A DNA stretch of 32,298 nt from a virus, in IMG/VR virus record IMGVR_UViG_3300032116_000836, positions 1 to 32,298 of that record; one strand, written 5' to 3'. Within the stretch, counting starts at the first letter, position 1. Every line of letters begins with the position of its first letter. The notes under the pieces are model-generated. The model made no database searches and had not been told where the DNA came from. It saw nothing but the letters and a program-made list of their open reading frames with translations. Of the stretch, positions 8,135-16,767 are shown piece by piece. A program made the position numbers and the translations under genes.

Positions 8135-8287
8135 TTAGGGGTTTTGGGTATTTTTGCCTCCAATGAATCCGATGCCTTGCGCCCACTGGTCATTCGGGTC
8201 ACAACACTTTCGGGAGTAGGTTTCGTCTTTGCACAGACATCCACGCCTTGAGTTGGGTGGTACTGGTGGTTTAGGATTGTTTTTCAT
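8135..8287 (-). CDS. Small Cys-rich phage protein (50 aa)
   Basis: Start chosen at ATG 8287, inside the last codons of the protease gene (17-nt overlap). The peptide is Pro-rich and then carries GCLCKDETYSRKCCD followed by QGIGFIGG. I recognise this CxC...CC block from short ORFs in many Bacteroidota phage head regions. The four cysteines could bind a metal or form disulfides. Function unknown. It lies between protease and scaffold-like genes, so it is probably made with the head proteins. Confidence 0.7.
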   Translation of the reverse strand: MKNNPKPPVPPNSRRGCLCKDETYSRKCCDPNDQWAQGIGFIGGKNTQNP

Positions 8288-9227
8288 TTTCCTTGATTTT
8301 AGATTCTGCCCAACGCTTCGCAGCCAGTCCACCCCAAAGGAGATAGGAGATGGTACCGCAAGCGGATGAGTCGCTCTCATCGTAGTATTCCTCGGCTCTT
8401 GATAAATAAGAGAACATCCGCTTCACGGTGTCAAAGGACACGGGCTTTCCGTCTGCGAGTTGCTGCGCTCGTATCTTGCCTACTGGAGTGGCGCACTTGT
8501 TTCCGCCCTTCTCGTTCAACTCAATACCACGCTTGGCGTTGTTGCGGACTGCCTCGGGGTAGTCAGAATATGATTCCAAAACTACCCGTTGGCCTCCCTT
8601 TACCCGCTTGTCTTTTTTGAGGATTCCCTTGACCGCTCCCAGAACGTACAGTTCAACGAGGTGTTCCGCCTCTTGCTCCTCGATCTCGGCCATTGAACTC
8701 ATCGCCACTTCCAACGATGGCTTATGTGCGAACCATCCCTCAATGGAGTAGCCCTTGTACTTGCCCGCCTTGACGTCCTCCCACACCTTGTCGTTGTCAA
8801 CCTTGCGGGTCTGCATCCAAGTACCGATGGGGTAGTTCATTCCGTACTTGCGGCTCTTGTCGTGTACCTCGTCTTCAATAATCCATTGCTCAATCGTTGT
8901 CACCCCACTCACCTGTTGCGAATGCTCCGTGGTCGTAGACGCTTGGAGACCTTTCTTGAGGAACAGTTCAGCCGACTGGCGGATGGTTTTGTCCGTAAAG
9001 AAGACATAGTACTCCTCCCCTGTCTTATCGTCCTTGCGGTAGATGGGCTTGTTTGGTATTAATACAGGGCCGATGATGATTCGCTTCTCCTCGTTTTGGA
9101 TAGCGAAGGACACCTGTTGTGCGGAGAGGGCTACAAACTCCTCCTCGATTGCTGGGTTCTCCACTACCGAGATAGCGTTCACGCCCATAAACTGCTCATT
9201 TTCAAGCACTAATTCGTAATACTTCAT
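8271..9227 (-). CDS. Prohead serine protease, XkdF-like (S78-type)
   Basis: 318 aa. Residues 1-170 match the XkdF-like putative phage serine protease: VVENPAIEEEFVAL, GPVLIPNKPIYRKD, then His 102 in TTEHS and Ser 161 in GYSIEGWF as the likely catalytic pair. Residues 222-312 form a second module (YPEAVRNNAKRGIELNEKGG, CATPVGKIRAQQLADGKPVS, SYLLWGGLAAKRWAE) often found attached to phage head proteases. Role: cleavage of scaffold and capsid N-termini during maturation. ATGA overlap with the tape measure gene upstream. Assignment is by motif. Confidence 0.85.
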   Translation of the reverse strand: MKYYELVLENEQFMGVNAISVVENPAIEEEFVALSAQQVSFAIQNEEKRIIIGPVLIPNKPIYRKDDKTGEEYYVFFTDKTIRQSAELFLKKGLQASTTTEHSQQVSGVTTIEQWIIEDEVHDKSRKYGMNYPIGTWMQTRKVDNDKVWEDVKAGKYKGYSIEGWFAHKPSLEVAMSSMAEIEEQEAEHLVELYVLGAVKGILKKDKRVKGGQRVVLESYSDYPEAVRNNAKRGIELNEKGGNKCATPVGKIRAQQLADGKPVSFDTVKRMFSYLSRAEEYYDESDSSACGTISYLLWGGLAAKRWAESKIKENEKQS

Positions 9228-11131
9228 CCTCCGAAATTTGAGCTGGTACGGATTCTGCGCTCCAGCATATTGTTATTGTTCATTTGTTGATTCACGACAT
9301 ACGCCTGCATAGGGCGGTCAAAGATACCCGAGAGTGGATTCTGCCCGATTCCCGTGAAGGAAATGTTCGGAGTGAAACCTCCTCCGCCTCCTGTTGCTCC
9401 CGCTGAAGGTACTGGAGCAATAGGGTCTGCCGTGGTTTTGTTCGGCTCAAATTTAGAACGAGCGATGGTTGCGATTTGTGCCGCTCCCGTTACTGCCGCA
9501 ATACCCGCCTGTACAAATCCAGCGGGGCCAGGAGTTGTAAGTTGATTCATAATTGCTGCTGCCGTGTTTGCTACTGCTTCACCAAGACGTAGGGCTTTGG
9601 TGATTCCAAACACCTTTCGTGCGTTCTTCTCGTCCCCTTTGGAGAACGATTCCGCCAACTGTGCCAAAGCACCAAACGCCTGCCCTGCTAACTCCAGCTT
9701 CTTTGCGTTGTTAGCCATCTGGCGTTGACGGTCAATCTTGTCGTACTTTTCATTGACCTCTCGCTCGGCCTCTCGCTCGGCTGCTGTGATTTCTCCTGCC
9801 TTGTAGATTGTGGCTTCTCCCGATGCGATCAAAGCATCAAGGGCTGCCTTTGCATCAATCTTGATTTGTGCGAGTTCCTTCTCCCGCTCCGACTGTCCTA
9901 CCCCTCGCAGTTTGTTTATTCCATTCTGGAACTCCTCAAGGGATTTGACTTGTGCTGCCCTGCGTTGATTCAAGGAGTCAATCAGTTCCTTGTCACCTTG
10001 CATTATGAACTTGAGGTAGTCCTCTTCCTTCTTTTGGGCATCGGCTCTTACTTTGTCAACCTCCGCAAGGCGGGTCTTCTCCTCATTTCGTAGGGAGTTG
10101 AGTTCGCTCTGTAACTTTTTCTGCCTGCGGATTGAATCGGCCTCCAAGTCCAGAACCCGTGCCTGCGCTTCTGCGATTGCTACAAGTTGCTCCTCTGTTA
10201 CTTCAGAGATAGCCGCTTGGTCTTTTAATGCTTTCGCCTTTAGACGTGCTGCCTTGAGTTCTTTACTGGCTACTTCCTCCTCTAATTTAGAAGCACGTTG
10301 AACTGCGGCAATCCGCTCCTCTGTGGACTTGGTTGCGTCATCGGCAATGAATCGTGCCTCAATGATTTGCTTGTTGGCCTTTGCACGAAGAACAAGCAAC
10401 TCACGCTCTGCGTCTTCAACATCGTTTAGGATGTTACCAATTCTTGCTCCCTCGGCTGCGGCTGCTGCGGCATCCTTTCCGAACTTTACCAATGCCTCAC
10501 CTGCGGCTCCAATCTTTCCCGTGACGTTCTCAACGCCAAGACCGACCTTTCCAACCGCATCTACTGCAACCTTTCCCGCCTCTTTGAACTTACCGTCCAG
10601 CACCAAACTGATGGCCTTACCAAGCGAAGGAATAAACTCAAGAAGCCCTTGTATGCGGTTCGTGAGGTTTGTCTTTAGTGCATTACCAAAATCCTCGAGT
10701 GCCTTCTTTGGATTCTCAAATACGGAAACAATCTTCTCTCCGAGGTGAATCACCACGTCCGTCAACTTGCCAATGACCGCACCCATCGCAGTCATTATGA
10801 CGTTCAGCTTGTCACCACCTCGTTCGGTCTGGGTGAAGTAGGCAGCGAGCGAACCAACCACGGCAACCAGCGCACCAATACCCGTTGCAATGATTGCCCC
10901 CTTAAGGGTCTTCATCGAGCCGACCGCAGTTTGGACTCCTTTGTAGAGTCCCTTCATTGCACTCACTCCACCCTTCGTGAATTTGTCAAGGGATTCGGTT
11001 CCTGCTTCTACCGCCTCGTTTAGGTTGTCCGTGTTCTTGTTGGTCTCCTTTAACGCCTTGTTCAGCTCGTCAACGGCAAGGACGGCTTCGCCATTCTCTA
11101 CTTTTAGTTTTATAACCTTTTCCGTTGCCAT
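9224..11131 (-). CDS. Tail tape measure protein
   Basis: 635 aa. Long helical protein: N-terminal coiled coil (KALKETNKNTDNLNEAVEAG), a hydrophobic Gly/Ala-rich segment at about residues 75-98 (GAIIATGIGALVAVVGSLAA), an Ala-rich region, a charged coiled coil (about 230-480), a second Ala-rich hydrophobic stretch near 520-560, and a Gly-rich C-terminus. This profile is standard for tape measures, which set tail length and help DNA entry. The small size implies a fairly short tail. It overlaps the 51-aa gene upstream by 22 nt and the protease start by 4 nt. Confidence 0.85.
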   Translation of the reverse strand: MATEKVIKLKVENGEAVLAVDELNKALKETNKNTDNLNEAVEAGTESLDKFTKGGVSAMKGLYKGVQTAVGSMKTLKGAIIATGIGALVAVVGSLAAYFTQTERGGDKLNVIMTAMGAVIGKLTDVVIHLGEKIVSVFENPKKALEDFGNALKTNLTNRIQGLLEFIPSLGKAISLVLDGKFKEAGKVAVDAVGKVGLGVENVTGKIGAAGEALVKFGKDAAAAAAEGARIGNILNDVEDAERELLVLRAKANKQIIEARFIADDATKSTEERIAAVQRASKLEEEVASKELKAARLKAKALKDQAAISEVTEEQLVAIAEAQARVLDLEADSIRRQKKLQSELNSLRNEEKTRLAEVDKVRADAQKKEEDYLKFIMQGDKELIDSLNQRRAAQVKSLEEFQNGINKLRGVGQSEREKELAQIKIDAKAALDALIASGEATIYKAGEITAAEREAEREVNEKYDKIDRQRQMANNAKKLELAGQAFGALAQLAESFSKGDEKNARKVFGITKALRLGEAVANTAAAIMNQLTTPGPAGFVQAGIAAVTGAAQIATIARSKFEPNKTTADPIAPVPSAGATGGGGGFTPNISFTGIGQNPLSGIFDRPMQAYVVNQQMNNNNMLERRIRTSSNFGG

Positions 11132-11265
11132 ATACGTTTGATTTGAACCCGTGCTTGGGCGATGCTGCTTATGAGGTGATACTTCCCTTTGGCCATTTCC
11201 ACTTCCTCGGACAGGCCGAGGTTGGGTTGCTTGAGGGCTTCTACTATAAAACCGAGGTCAATCAT
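11110..11265 (-). CDS. Small hypothetical protein in tail operon (51 aa)
   Basis: The start is set at ATG 11265 because it forms an ATGA overlap with the stop of the 858-aa tail gene, the coupling used throughout this operon; longer in-frame starts lie inside that gene. The peptide begins MIDLGFIVEALKQPNLGLSE and ends in a basic tail (RIWQRKRL). No family recognised. Its position just before the tape measure suggests a tail assembly role, but this is context only. Confidence 0.6.
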   Translation of the reverse strand: MIDLGFIVEALKQPNLGLSEEVEMAKGKYHLISSIAQARVQIKRIWQRKRL

Positions 11266-13838
11266 ATCTGTTGTACTTCCATTCTCACTTCCCATACGCT
11301 GCTTGAGTTTGTAGTTTTTAATGATTGACAAAGCACCCCGACCACTCGGTCGTTGACCACGAGCATCTCTACCTTAAATCTGTGGTCTGCTGCTATCTCT
11401 CTAATCTCGGTCACAACGTCAACGGCTGCGCCTCGTTCAACCGCATAGTAATGCGAGGTGGTATACGTTCCGTTGCCTGTTTCGTTTACGATTCCAGAGA
11501 GTTGGAATATACGCTTATCACCTTCCTTGAAATCAAATGGGCTGCGTGAATAGTCCACCTTAAATACCCCCGCCTCGCTGCTTACGCCCTCTTCCGTCAG
11601 CTCGCAATCCAATAGGTACACGAGGTTTGGTTGTGTGCTGGTCGGTTGCTCTGGTTCAAGGGAAAGAAGAGCAGTAGAGCGGATTCCTTCAAGGTCATCA
11701 CTCAACGCCAGTACCCGAGAGGTACGCCAGTAGCACGAGTTGTTTGCTGCGTTCCATTTGTAGCCGTAATACTCGCAGCACCCCTGCGTGGTAAGACCCG
11801 CCACGATGCCGTTGTAGTTCATTGCCGTTGGCGTCTGGGTACAGATGACTCCGTTTGCAAATGACGCACGGAACAGTTCAATCGTTCCCGTCCGCTTCTC
11901 GGGGTCGTATCCTGTCAGCTTGTTGATACGCCAGTATTCCTGCTCCAGATAGATTTGATTGTTGAGGTCAAGGTTGTACACCTCCGCTGGTTCAAGCACC
12001 ACTTGTACCGTCAACAAGACCGCATCCGATGCGTAAATTTCGGTGAGGTAGGTAGACCAGAACTCCGTGAACAAGTTGTACGGAGGTGGCACCACGTTGT
12101 CCAAGACCGCCTGCCCGTATGTGAGGGTGATGTCCTTTGTGTAGCCGATTGTATAAACTCCGAATTTAGGATAGGTATACAGGGTGTTGATGGCGGGTGT
12201 CGCTTGGTCAATCGTGTAGTATTTGGAACATTGCTGCACTCCGTGGTACCACATCAAGCGGGGCTGACTTTCAATCGCCTTTCCTTCGAGGTCAAACAAC
12301 TGCAATATCTCCAGATTGGTGGCGTTGTTCAAGCGGTTGTACAGGGACGATACAAAGGGAACCTCTACCGTGAAGTCACCTTGTGCGAACTCGTTTGCGG
12401 TATCGGCTATCTTGAGGGAGCCGTGCGGGTAGCCAAAGGAGTTCTGGAATGCCTGCTCAATGATTGCTCCTCCCTCTTGGAAGTTGAAGTTGATTGCCCG
12501 CCCTTGAAGTTCGGTGGTGGGTTGGATGCTGATTGGTTGGCTGATGTCCACCTTGTACGTCCAGTCCTTGACCGCTCCCGCTGCAATCCACGATTGGTAA
12601 TCGTAAATGTTGAGGGTATTGGGCGTATCTCGATCGGGGACGATGACAAGATTGAACAGTTTTGCGAAGCCCGCAACGAAGTCACGTTGCTTGATTTTGG
12701 GCATCAAATCGGCCATTACCGCAGTTAGCCCTACTGGAGAAGCAGGAGCCGAGATGCACGTCCAAGTATACTCACGGATATTTTTGGTACCTACCACTCC
12801 ATATGCTCCAGCGTGAGCTGCATACAATTCAACCGTATCACTTGCGGTTAGGTTGACGGTGAAGTTTAGAGAGAATGCAGTATTGGCTGATACGAAGTAA
12901 GCATTTCCGTAATTACCATTGATAGTAGTGATGACCATCAACGAGTAGTTACTGTCTAAATCTCCCGAGAAATTGAACTGATATGCGCCTGTTGCCGTTG
13001 CCGTGTAGGTATTGGAGGCGAAGTTGTTTCCGTTATCGTAGACCTCCGTGGTGAAAGGTACCTGTGTAGAAGTAGATGCATTTGCGTTGGGGATGTCAAG
13101 GTCTACCCCCGTCACTTGGAACAAGCGGGAGTTGATGGCTGCTTCATTTGAGACAAGGGTGTCCTTTGTCCACAAGAGCATATGAAGGTCGGGGAGGTAC
13201 TCCGAGTCCCAAAAACCAGTTGAGTTGATGGAGTAGCCAGCGGAATCAAATATCTTTTCAATCAGATACTTGACCTTGATGTGCGGATAGAAGTTGGTTT
13301 CTGCGAGCGGTTTGGTGATGCTCTGGGGAGCAAAGACGGAATCCGTAGCAAACCCCTTTCCATCCACCATACCGTAGGTGATAGCCCCTCCGATCGGGGT
13401 TGTCCACGAGTCGTAGATGTTTGTCCAGTTAAACGTGTGGTTCAGTGCATCCAATCCCAACTCGCTCAACTCCTTCTCTCCAAGGGAGCGGGCAATGCCG
13501 CCTACCTCTCCTGCCACGAGTACCTCGTACCCTTTGATGAAGCCGTCCTGTATCGTTACATTGAGGAGTTGGATGTAGCCGTCCAACAAAGAAACCCCGT
13601 CCGAGAACAGGGTCACTTGTTGCTTTGCGTAGGCGTTGTACCCGCCCTGCACATTCACATCGTAGTAATGCTTGAAGAACGCATTGTTGGCGTCTGTTGC
13701 TGGGAGGTTGAAGTTCTGCGTAATAGGCGAGAAGATGACCGCAGGGTCACGCAAGTCCGCCACGTTGTAGTCCAACGAGATGCTCTCGTCTCCGTAGGTG
13801 TCAAGGTACCCCGTGGTGGTTTGAATCTTTAGAGCCAT
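11262..13838 (-). CDS. Large distal-tail / baseplate structural protein
   Basis: 858 aa. The N-terminus has a DESISLDYNVADLRDPAVIFSP segment and an NLPATDANNAFFKHYYD motif that I recognise from large tail proteins of Bacteroidota phages. The middle is rich in aromatic beta-strand patterns, with a WAYDYQSW-like segment (NIYDYQSWIAAG). Near residues 680-700 there is a small Cys cluster (GCCEYYGYKWNAANNSCYWR), followed by a C-terminal beta domain. It is probably a tail hub, distal tail or baseplate component. It overlaps the 400-aa gene upstream by 10 nt. No enzymatic motif seen. Confidence 0.75.
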   Translation of the reverse strand: MALKIQTTTGYLDTYGDESISLDYNVADLRDPAVIFSPITQNFNLPATDANNAFFKHYYDVNVQGGYNAYAKQQVTLFSDGVSLLDGYIQLLNVTIQDGFIKGYEVLVAGEVGGIARSLGEKELSELGLDALNHTFNWTNIYDSWTTPIGGAITYGMVDGKGFATDSVFAPQSITKPLAETNFYPHIKVKYLIEKIFDSAGYSINSTGFWDSEYLPDLHMLLWTKDTLVSNEAAINSRLFQVTGVDLDIPNANASTSTQVPFTTEVYDNGNNFASNTYTATATGAYQFNFSGDLDSNYSLMVITTINGNYGNAYFVSANTAFSLNFTVNLTASDTVELYAAHAGAYGVVGTKNIREYTWTCISAPASPVGLTAVMADLMPKIKQRDFVAGFAKLFNLVIVPDRDTPNTLNIYDYQSWIAAGAVKDWTYKVDISQPISIQPTTELQGRAINFNFQEGGAIIEQAFQNSFGYPHGSLKIADTANEFAQGDFTVEVPFVSSLYNRLNNATNLEILQLFDLEGKAIESQPRLMWYHGVQQCSKYYTIDQATPAINTLYTYPKFGVYTIGYTKDITLTYGQAVLDNVVPPPYNLFTEFWSTYLTEIYASDAVLLTVQVVLEPAEVYNLDLNNQIYLEQEYWRINKLTGYDPEKRTGTIELFRASFANGVICTQTPTAMNYNGIVAGLTTQGCCEYYGYKWNAANNSCYWRTSRVLALSDDLEGIRSTALLSLEPEQPTSTQPNLVYLLDCELTEEGVSSEAGVFKVDYSRSPFDFKEGDKRIFQLSGIVNETGNGTYTTSHYYAVERGAAVDVVTEIREIAADHRFKVEMLVVNDRVVGVLCQSLKTTNSSSVWEVRMEVQQI

Positions 13839-15031
13839 AATTTGTTCTTGACTGGGTTGGCGTACTGGAGGGTGAAGGTGTACTGCACCAAGTTATCGTT
13901 CACCGAGGTCTTGTAGGTGACCTGCGTATCCGTCAAAATTACGCCCAAGTCCTGCTCTACCAACTGCAAGGTGGACGATAGCATCATTTGCTTGACCGCC
14001 TCGTTCATCTGCTCGGGGATGAATCCAGTATTCACCACCAACTGTTCCTGTCCTTGCGTGTTGAAGTATTGCTTGGATGCTGCGTAGGAGGGTATTGAGG
14101 CGGTTCCTGCCGAACGAGTGATGACATTTGAAGTGTAGGTATCTCGCTCAATAGATATGCTCTCTACGCTCTTCTTTTGGACAAGCAAATAATCCCAAGC
14201 CCCGTACCTATTTTGGAAGGCAATCGTTAGCGGGGTGTATCGTGGTTCGCATTGAACCTCGAATCGGTAGGTGCGTTGTACTGCCGTGTTGAGCAAGAAC
14301 TCAACCGTGTAGAATTGCAGGTTCGTGACTGATGACGGCTTGGTGGTGATTGCGGAGGAGTTGAGGTTGCTGATTCCCACGGGTACATACCACATCCAGT
14401 TCTGCGAGTTGTTGCCTCCTGTGATGGACAAGGTAGAAAAGAGCAAGGTGGCAGAGGTGCCGTTGGAGTACGTCACCCGCATACGATCGGGTGGGTTGGT
14501 ATCTCCCAGCATTATCCCCATGGTCATCTCTTGGTTTGACCAAATAGGGATGCTTACAGGGGATTGGGGCATAGAGGTCAAGTAACCTCCCGTGCTTGTA
14601 GCCAAGTTTAGATTCAACCCCTCACTCACCTCGCTGAATCCATCGTATGCACGGATGCTGCTTGAGGTAGCAACAACCGCACCGACTCCTCCACCATTGG
14701 TGAACTCACGGAACTTGACCTGCACGTTCACGACCGAGCCAACTGTATTCTGTGCGGTGCCGTCATCGTGAACAATGGTGGTGGCAGAAAGGTACTGGTC
14801 TACCACGTTACGGATGTCCAAGTACCCGTACCTTCCCGACACGGGATCGGGGCGCATCTTGAAGCGGTACACATAACTTGCAGGGACGGAGGCAATGGAA
14901 CCCGTCCAAACAAATACGTCTGCGATGTATGCGAAGCCAGCCGAGGCGTAGGCGGTAGAGTCCAATCCGTACACCATAGGTGAACTTCCAAAGGCGTAGG
15001 AGGGAGGTTGTTGTACGATGGTGATGGCCAT
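13829..15031 (-). CDS. Tail structural protein (400 aa)
   Basis: Beta-rich protein starting MAITIVQQPPSYAFGSSPMVYG, with repeated Tyr/Val strand patterns (YVYRFKMRPDPVSGRYGYLDIRNVV) and a C-terminal ELVRQDLG/YTFTLQYANPVKNKLWL type segment. No transmembrane or catalytic motif. It has a 1-nt TAATG overlap with the gene upstream and a 10-nt overlap with the 858-aa gene downstream, so the two are likely made together and may form one tail-tip complex. Family not named. Confidence 0.7.
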   Translation of the reverse strand: MAITIVQQPPSYAFGSSPMVYGLDSTAYASAGFAYIADVFVWTGSIASVPASYVYRFKMRPDPVSGRYGYLDIRNVVDQYLSATTIVHDDGTAQNTVGSVVNVQVKFREFTNGGGVGAVVATSSSIRAYDGFSEVSEGLNLNLATSTGGYLTSMPQSPVSIPIWSNQEMTMGIMLGDTNPPDRMRVTYSNGTSATLLFSTLSITGGNNSQNWMWYVPVGISNLNSSAITTKPSSVTNLQFYTVEFLLNTAVQRTYRFEVQCEPRYTPLTIAFQNRYGAWDYLLVQKKSVESISIERDTYTSNVITRSAGTASIPSYAASKQYFNTQGQEQLVVNTGFIPEQMNEAVKQMMLSSTLQLVEQDLGVILTDTQVTYKTSVNDNLVQYTFTLQYANPVKNKLWL

Positions 15032-15543
15032 TACTTATATTTTTTGTTCAATTCGTTTATGGTAAATTCAAGGAACTGCATCACGTCCAGTTCGTATGCT
15101 TGGCGCAAATCCTCGGGGAGTTTCTCGTAGCCCAACTGAAAGGGGCGTGAGTAGAAGTTGGTGGGGTCGATTCCTTTGTTCTTGATTTTGAGCATCACCA
15201 TACTGGCGGTCTGGGAATAGGACAAGAACTTCTTGGTCTTCGTGTCTTTGAATTGAATCTTGCGCCTTGCTACCCACGCATATATTGGCCCGAATGGGGG
15301 CATCTTTCCTTTCTTCCTTCCCTTGTCTACCCACTCACCGTACTCCGCCATCAAGAAGTCAAACTCAATAGAGCGGGGGTTCACCTTCGTTTCGTAATCG
15401 AGCGAATTGTATAGGTTCTTGGTGACGTTCTTCTTTTGCTTGGTGAGGTTTGCCCGAGATTGCTGCACGAGGTACTTGCCAAATTTGTCAAGGGCAAACT
15501 TGGTATTCTCGGCCTTCTTTAAGTCGGGCTTGCCAGAAGCCAT
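15031..15543 (-). CDS. Minor tail / head-closure protein (HK97 gp10-like by size and character)
   Basis: 170 aa. The start at 15543 makes a TGATG overlap with the upstream gene; longer frames run back into it. Basic and helical N-terminus (KFALDKFGKYLVQQSRANLTKQKKN), then SLDYETKVNPRSIEFDFLMAEYGEWVDKGRKKG and a C-terminal GIDPTNFYSRPFQLGYEKLP. The 'Y..WVD.GRKKGKMPPFGPI' stretch is the pattern of gp10-like tail completion proteins. Position next to another small tail protein supports this. Confidence in the exact role is moderate. Confidence 0.7.
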   Translation of the reverse strand: MASGKPDLKKAENTKFALDKFGKYLVQQSRANLTKQKKNVTKNLYNSLDYETKVNPRSIEFDFLMAEYGEWVDKGRKKGKMPPFGPIYAWVARRKIQFKDTKTKKFLSYSQTASMVMLKIKNKGIDPTNFYSRPFQLGYEKLPEDLRQAYELDVMQFLEFTINELNKKYK

Positions 15544-16010
15544 CAGCAGATGATTGTCGGATTCGGGGTCATAATCTGAAGCGTGAACTTCCACCCGCAA
15601 AGGGTGTTCTCGTAGTCCTCGTCAATCGGCTCGCACACGGGGTCATTCACCAACTCAAATCCATCGGAGTACAAAGCACCCCTGCGTAGTGATGCAATCA
15701 TTTGTTGCGCTGAAAAGAGCGCACGGTGGTAGATGTCCTGCTTGATGGCTACCCCTTGAAAGGAGTACGGGTCTACGTTCGGGTCTTGCTTCGAGTAGTC
15801 CACCACATCCATCACCAACAGGTCAACCTCGTAGGTAACCGTCCGTTCGTTGACGGTAGCGTTCCCAACCAAGATATGGCAAAGCGGGAAGAGGGTCATC
15901 TTCCGCATATCAACGTCAAAGATGTTGCCCCAAGTCGTAGTGGTGATATAATCAGCCGAGGTTGCTGCCGATTGCAACGCCTCGCAGAGTTGATAGTAGC
16001 CGTATTTCAT
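15543..16010 (-). CDS. Tail completion / tail terminator-like protein
   Basis: 155 aa. It starts MKYGYYQLCEALQSAATSADYI, contains VTYEVDLLVMDVVDYSKQDPN, and ends with the DGFELVNDPVCEPIDEDYENTLCGWKFTLQI pattern I associate with a small tail protein found beside gp10-like proteins in Bacteroidota phages. It ends in Cys. Alternating alpha/beta character fits a tail terminator fold. The gene ends at the start codon of the gp10-like gene (TGATG). Function is inferred by position and pattern. Confidence 0.65.
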   Translation of the reverse strand: MKYGYYQLCEALQSAATSADYITTTTWGNIFDVDMRKMTLFPLCHILVGNATVNERTVTYEVDLLVMDVVDYSKQDPNVDPYSFQGVAIKQDIYHRALFSAQQMIASLRRGALYSDGFELVNDPVCEPIDEDYENTLCGWKFTLQIMTPNPTIIC

Positions 16011-16024
16011 AACTATAAAACCCC

Positions 16025-16285
16025 CTATCGGCTTTGTTGTCGCATCAAGGTCTGGTCGACTCTTGCTTTGTCAATCTCGTAAGCCAACCAAGTAAGGCAT
16101 TGGTTCAGCGGGAGATTCGTGATGGCTTCAGCATTGAGTACATTTCCGCCAGCAAGCTGATGGACGACTGCAAACCATCCCCATTTTTTCCCGAATTGAC
16201 TTTTAATGTCCGCAGCTCTTTGGTCGCTGGGTTCGGACTCGAAGACAGTAGGGTACCTATCTGTAATGATAGTTGCAAACGAGTA
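16025..16285 (-). CDS. -1 frameshift extension of tail assembly chaperone (GT-type)
   Basis: This frame is -1 relative to the chaperone gene. It has no sensible start of its own near here, but joined at the T8 run it gives a 247-aa fusion: 161 residues of the chaperone and then YSFATIITDRYP and FGKKWGWFAVVHQLAGGNVLN, ending LTWLAYEIDKARVDQTLMRQQSR. The 'FG.......LA.G......A...LP......LA.E.DK' pattern is one I know from tail chaperone proteins of Bacteroidota phages. About 180 nt would then be coding in two frames. A homopolymer error in assembly would have the same appearance. Confidence 0.75.
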   Translation of the reverse strand, partial: YSFATIITDRYPTVFESEPSDQRAADIKSQFGKKWGWFAVVHQLAGGNVLNAEAITNLPLNQCLTWLAYEIDKARVDQTLMRQQSR

Positions 16286-16767
16286 AAAAAAAGTCGACAT
16301 CCCTCCACGATGTCCATCGTTACATTCTCGAATGCTGCTCCATCGTGCTTCGCTGGGTTGTATGCCTCGATCTCGTAGCGGCCTGCGGCCTTCTGCGTGA
16401 TGGGTCGGTATAACACCCCAAGCCATTTGGTGGCGTTCTTTATGGAGTCCTTCATATACTCCTGTGCGTCAATGAACTCACCCGTAGTGATGTCCTCCAA
16501 GTTTGGATGAAAGCCGTATTCAACGTCCCCGATTTTGATGATGCGCTTGAGGTCGGGCTTCTCGTTCAAGGTGAACTGCACAAGCGTTTCAATCTCCTCC
16601 AGTTGCGCTTTCGGGAATAACGGGTACTCCTCCGCATCGATTCCGCAGAAGATAGACAGAGCCAGAGGGCTGAAGGTCTCGTCCGTGGGGTTTGCCCCCA
16701 TAAACCGCTGGTAATCTTTTAGAGTGATGTCAGCGAGTTCGGTTGGGATGATTATTTTACGAAGCAT
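16105..16767 (-). CDS. Tail assembly chaperone, zero-frame product
   Basis: 220 aa. Residues 1-155 look conserved: MLRKIIIPTELADITLKDYQRFMG, LALSIFCGIDAEEYPLFP, EYGFHPNLEDITTGEFIDAQ. This resembles the G-type chaperone that binds the tape measure in long-tailed phages. At Leu159-Phe160-Phe161 the frame crosses an 8-T run; after it the zero frame continues for 59 codons of lower complexity to a stop at 16105. A -1 shift here would join a second frame (16285-16025) that looks more protein-like. The start overlaps the GT-B gene by 16 nt. Confidence 0.8.
   Translation of the reverse strand: MLRKIIIPTELADITLKDYQRFMGANPTDETFSPLALSIFCGIDAEEYPLFPKAQLEEIETLVQFTLNEKPDLKRIIKIGDVEYGFHPNLEDITTGEFIDAQEYMKDSIKNATKWLGVLYRPITQKAAGRYEIEAYNPAKHDGAAFENVTMDIVEGCRLFFTRLQLSLQIGTLLSSSPNPATKELRTLKVNSGKNGDGLQSSISLLAEMYSMLKPSRISR
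16285..16292 (-). promoter_or_regulatory. Slippery T8 tract for -1 ribosomal frameshifting
   Basis: On the minus strand the zero frame reads CGA-CTT-TTT-TTT-ACT. The heptamer T-TTT-TTT allows both tRNAs to re-pair after a one-base slip back, giving TTT-TTT then TAC and entering the frame of 16285-16025. The site lies 77% of the way along the chaperone gene, as in other G/GT pairs. I did not identify a clear stimulatory pseudoknot downstream. Confidence 0.7.

Noticed and set aside
11955-12728. 257-codon open frame on the plus strand
   Set aside because: Antisense to the 858-aa tail gene, which has strong structural-protein character; the plus-strand product is Val/Arg/Cys-biased noise.
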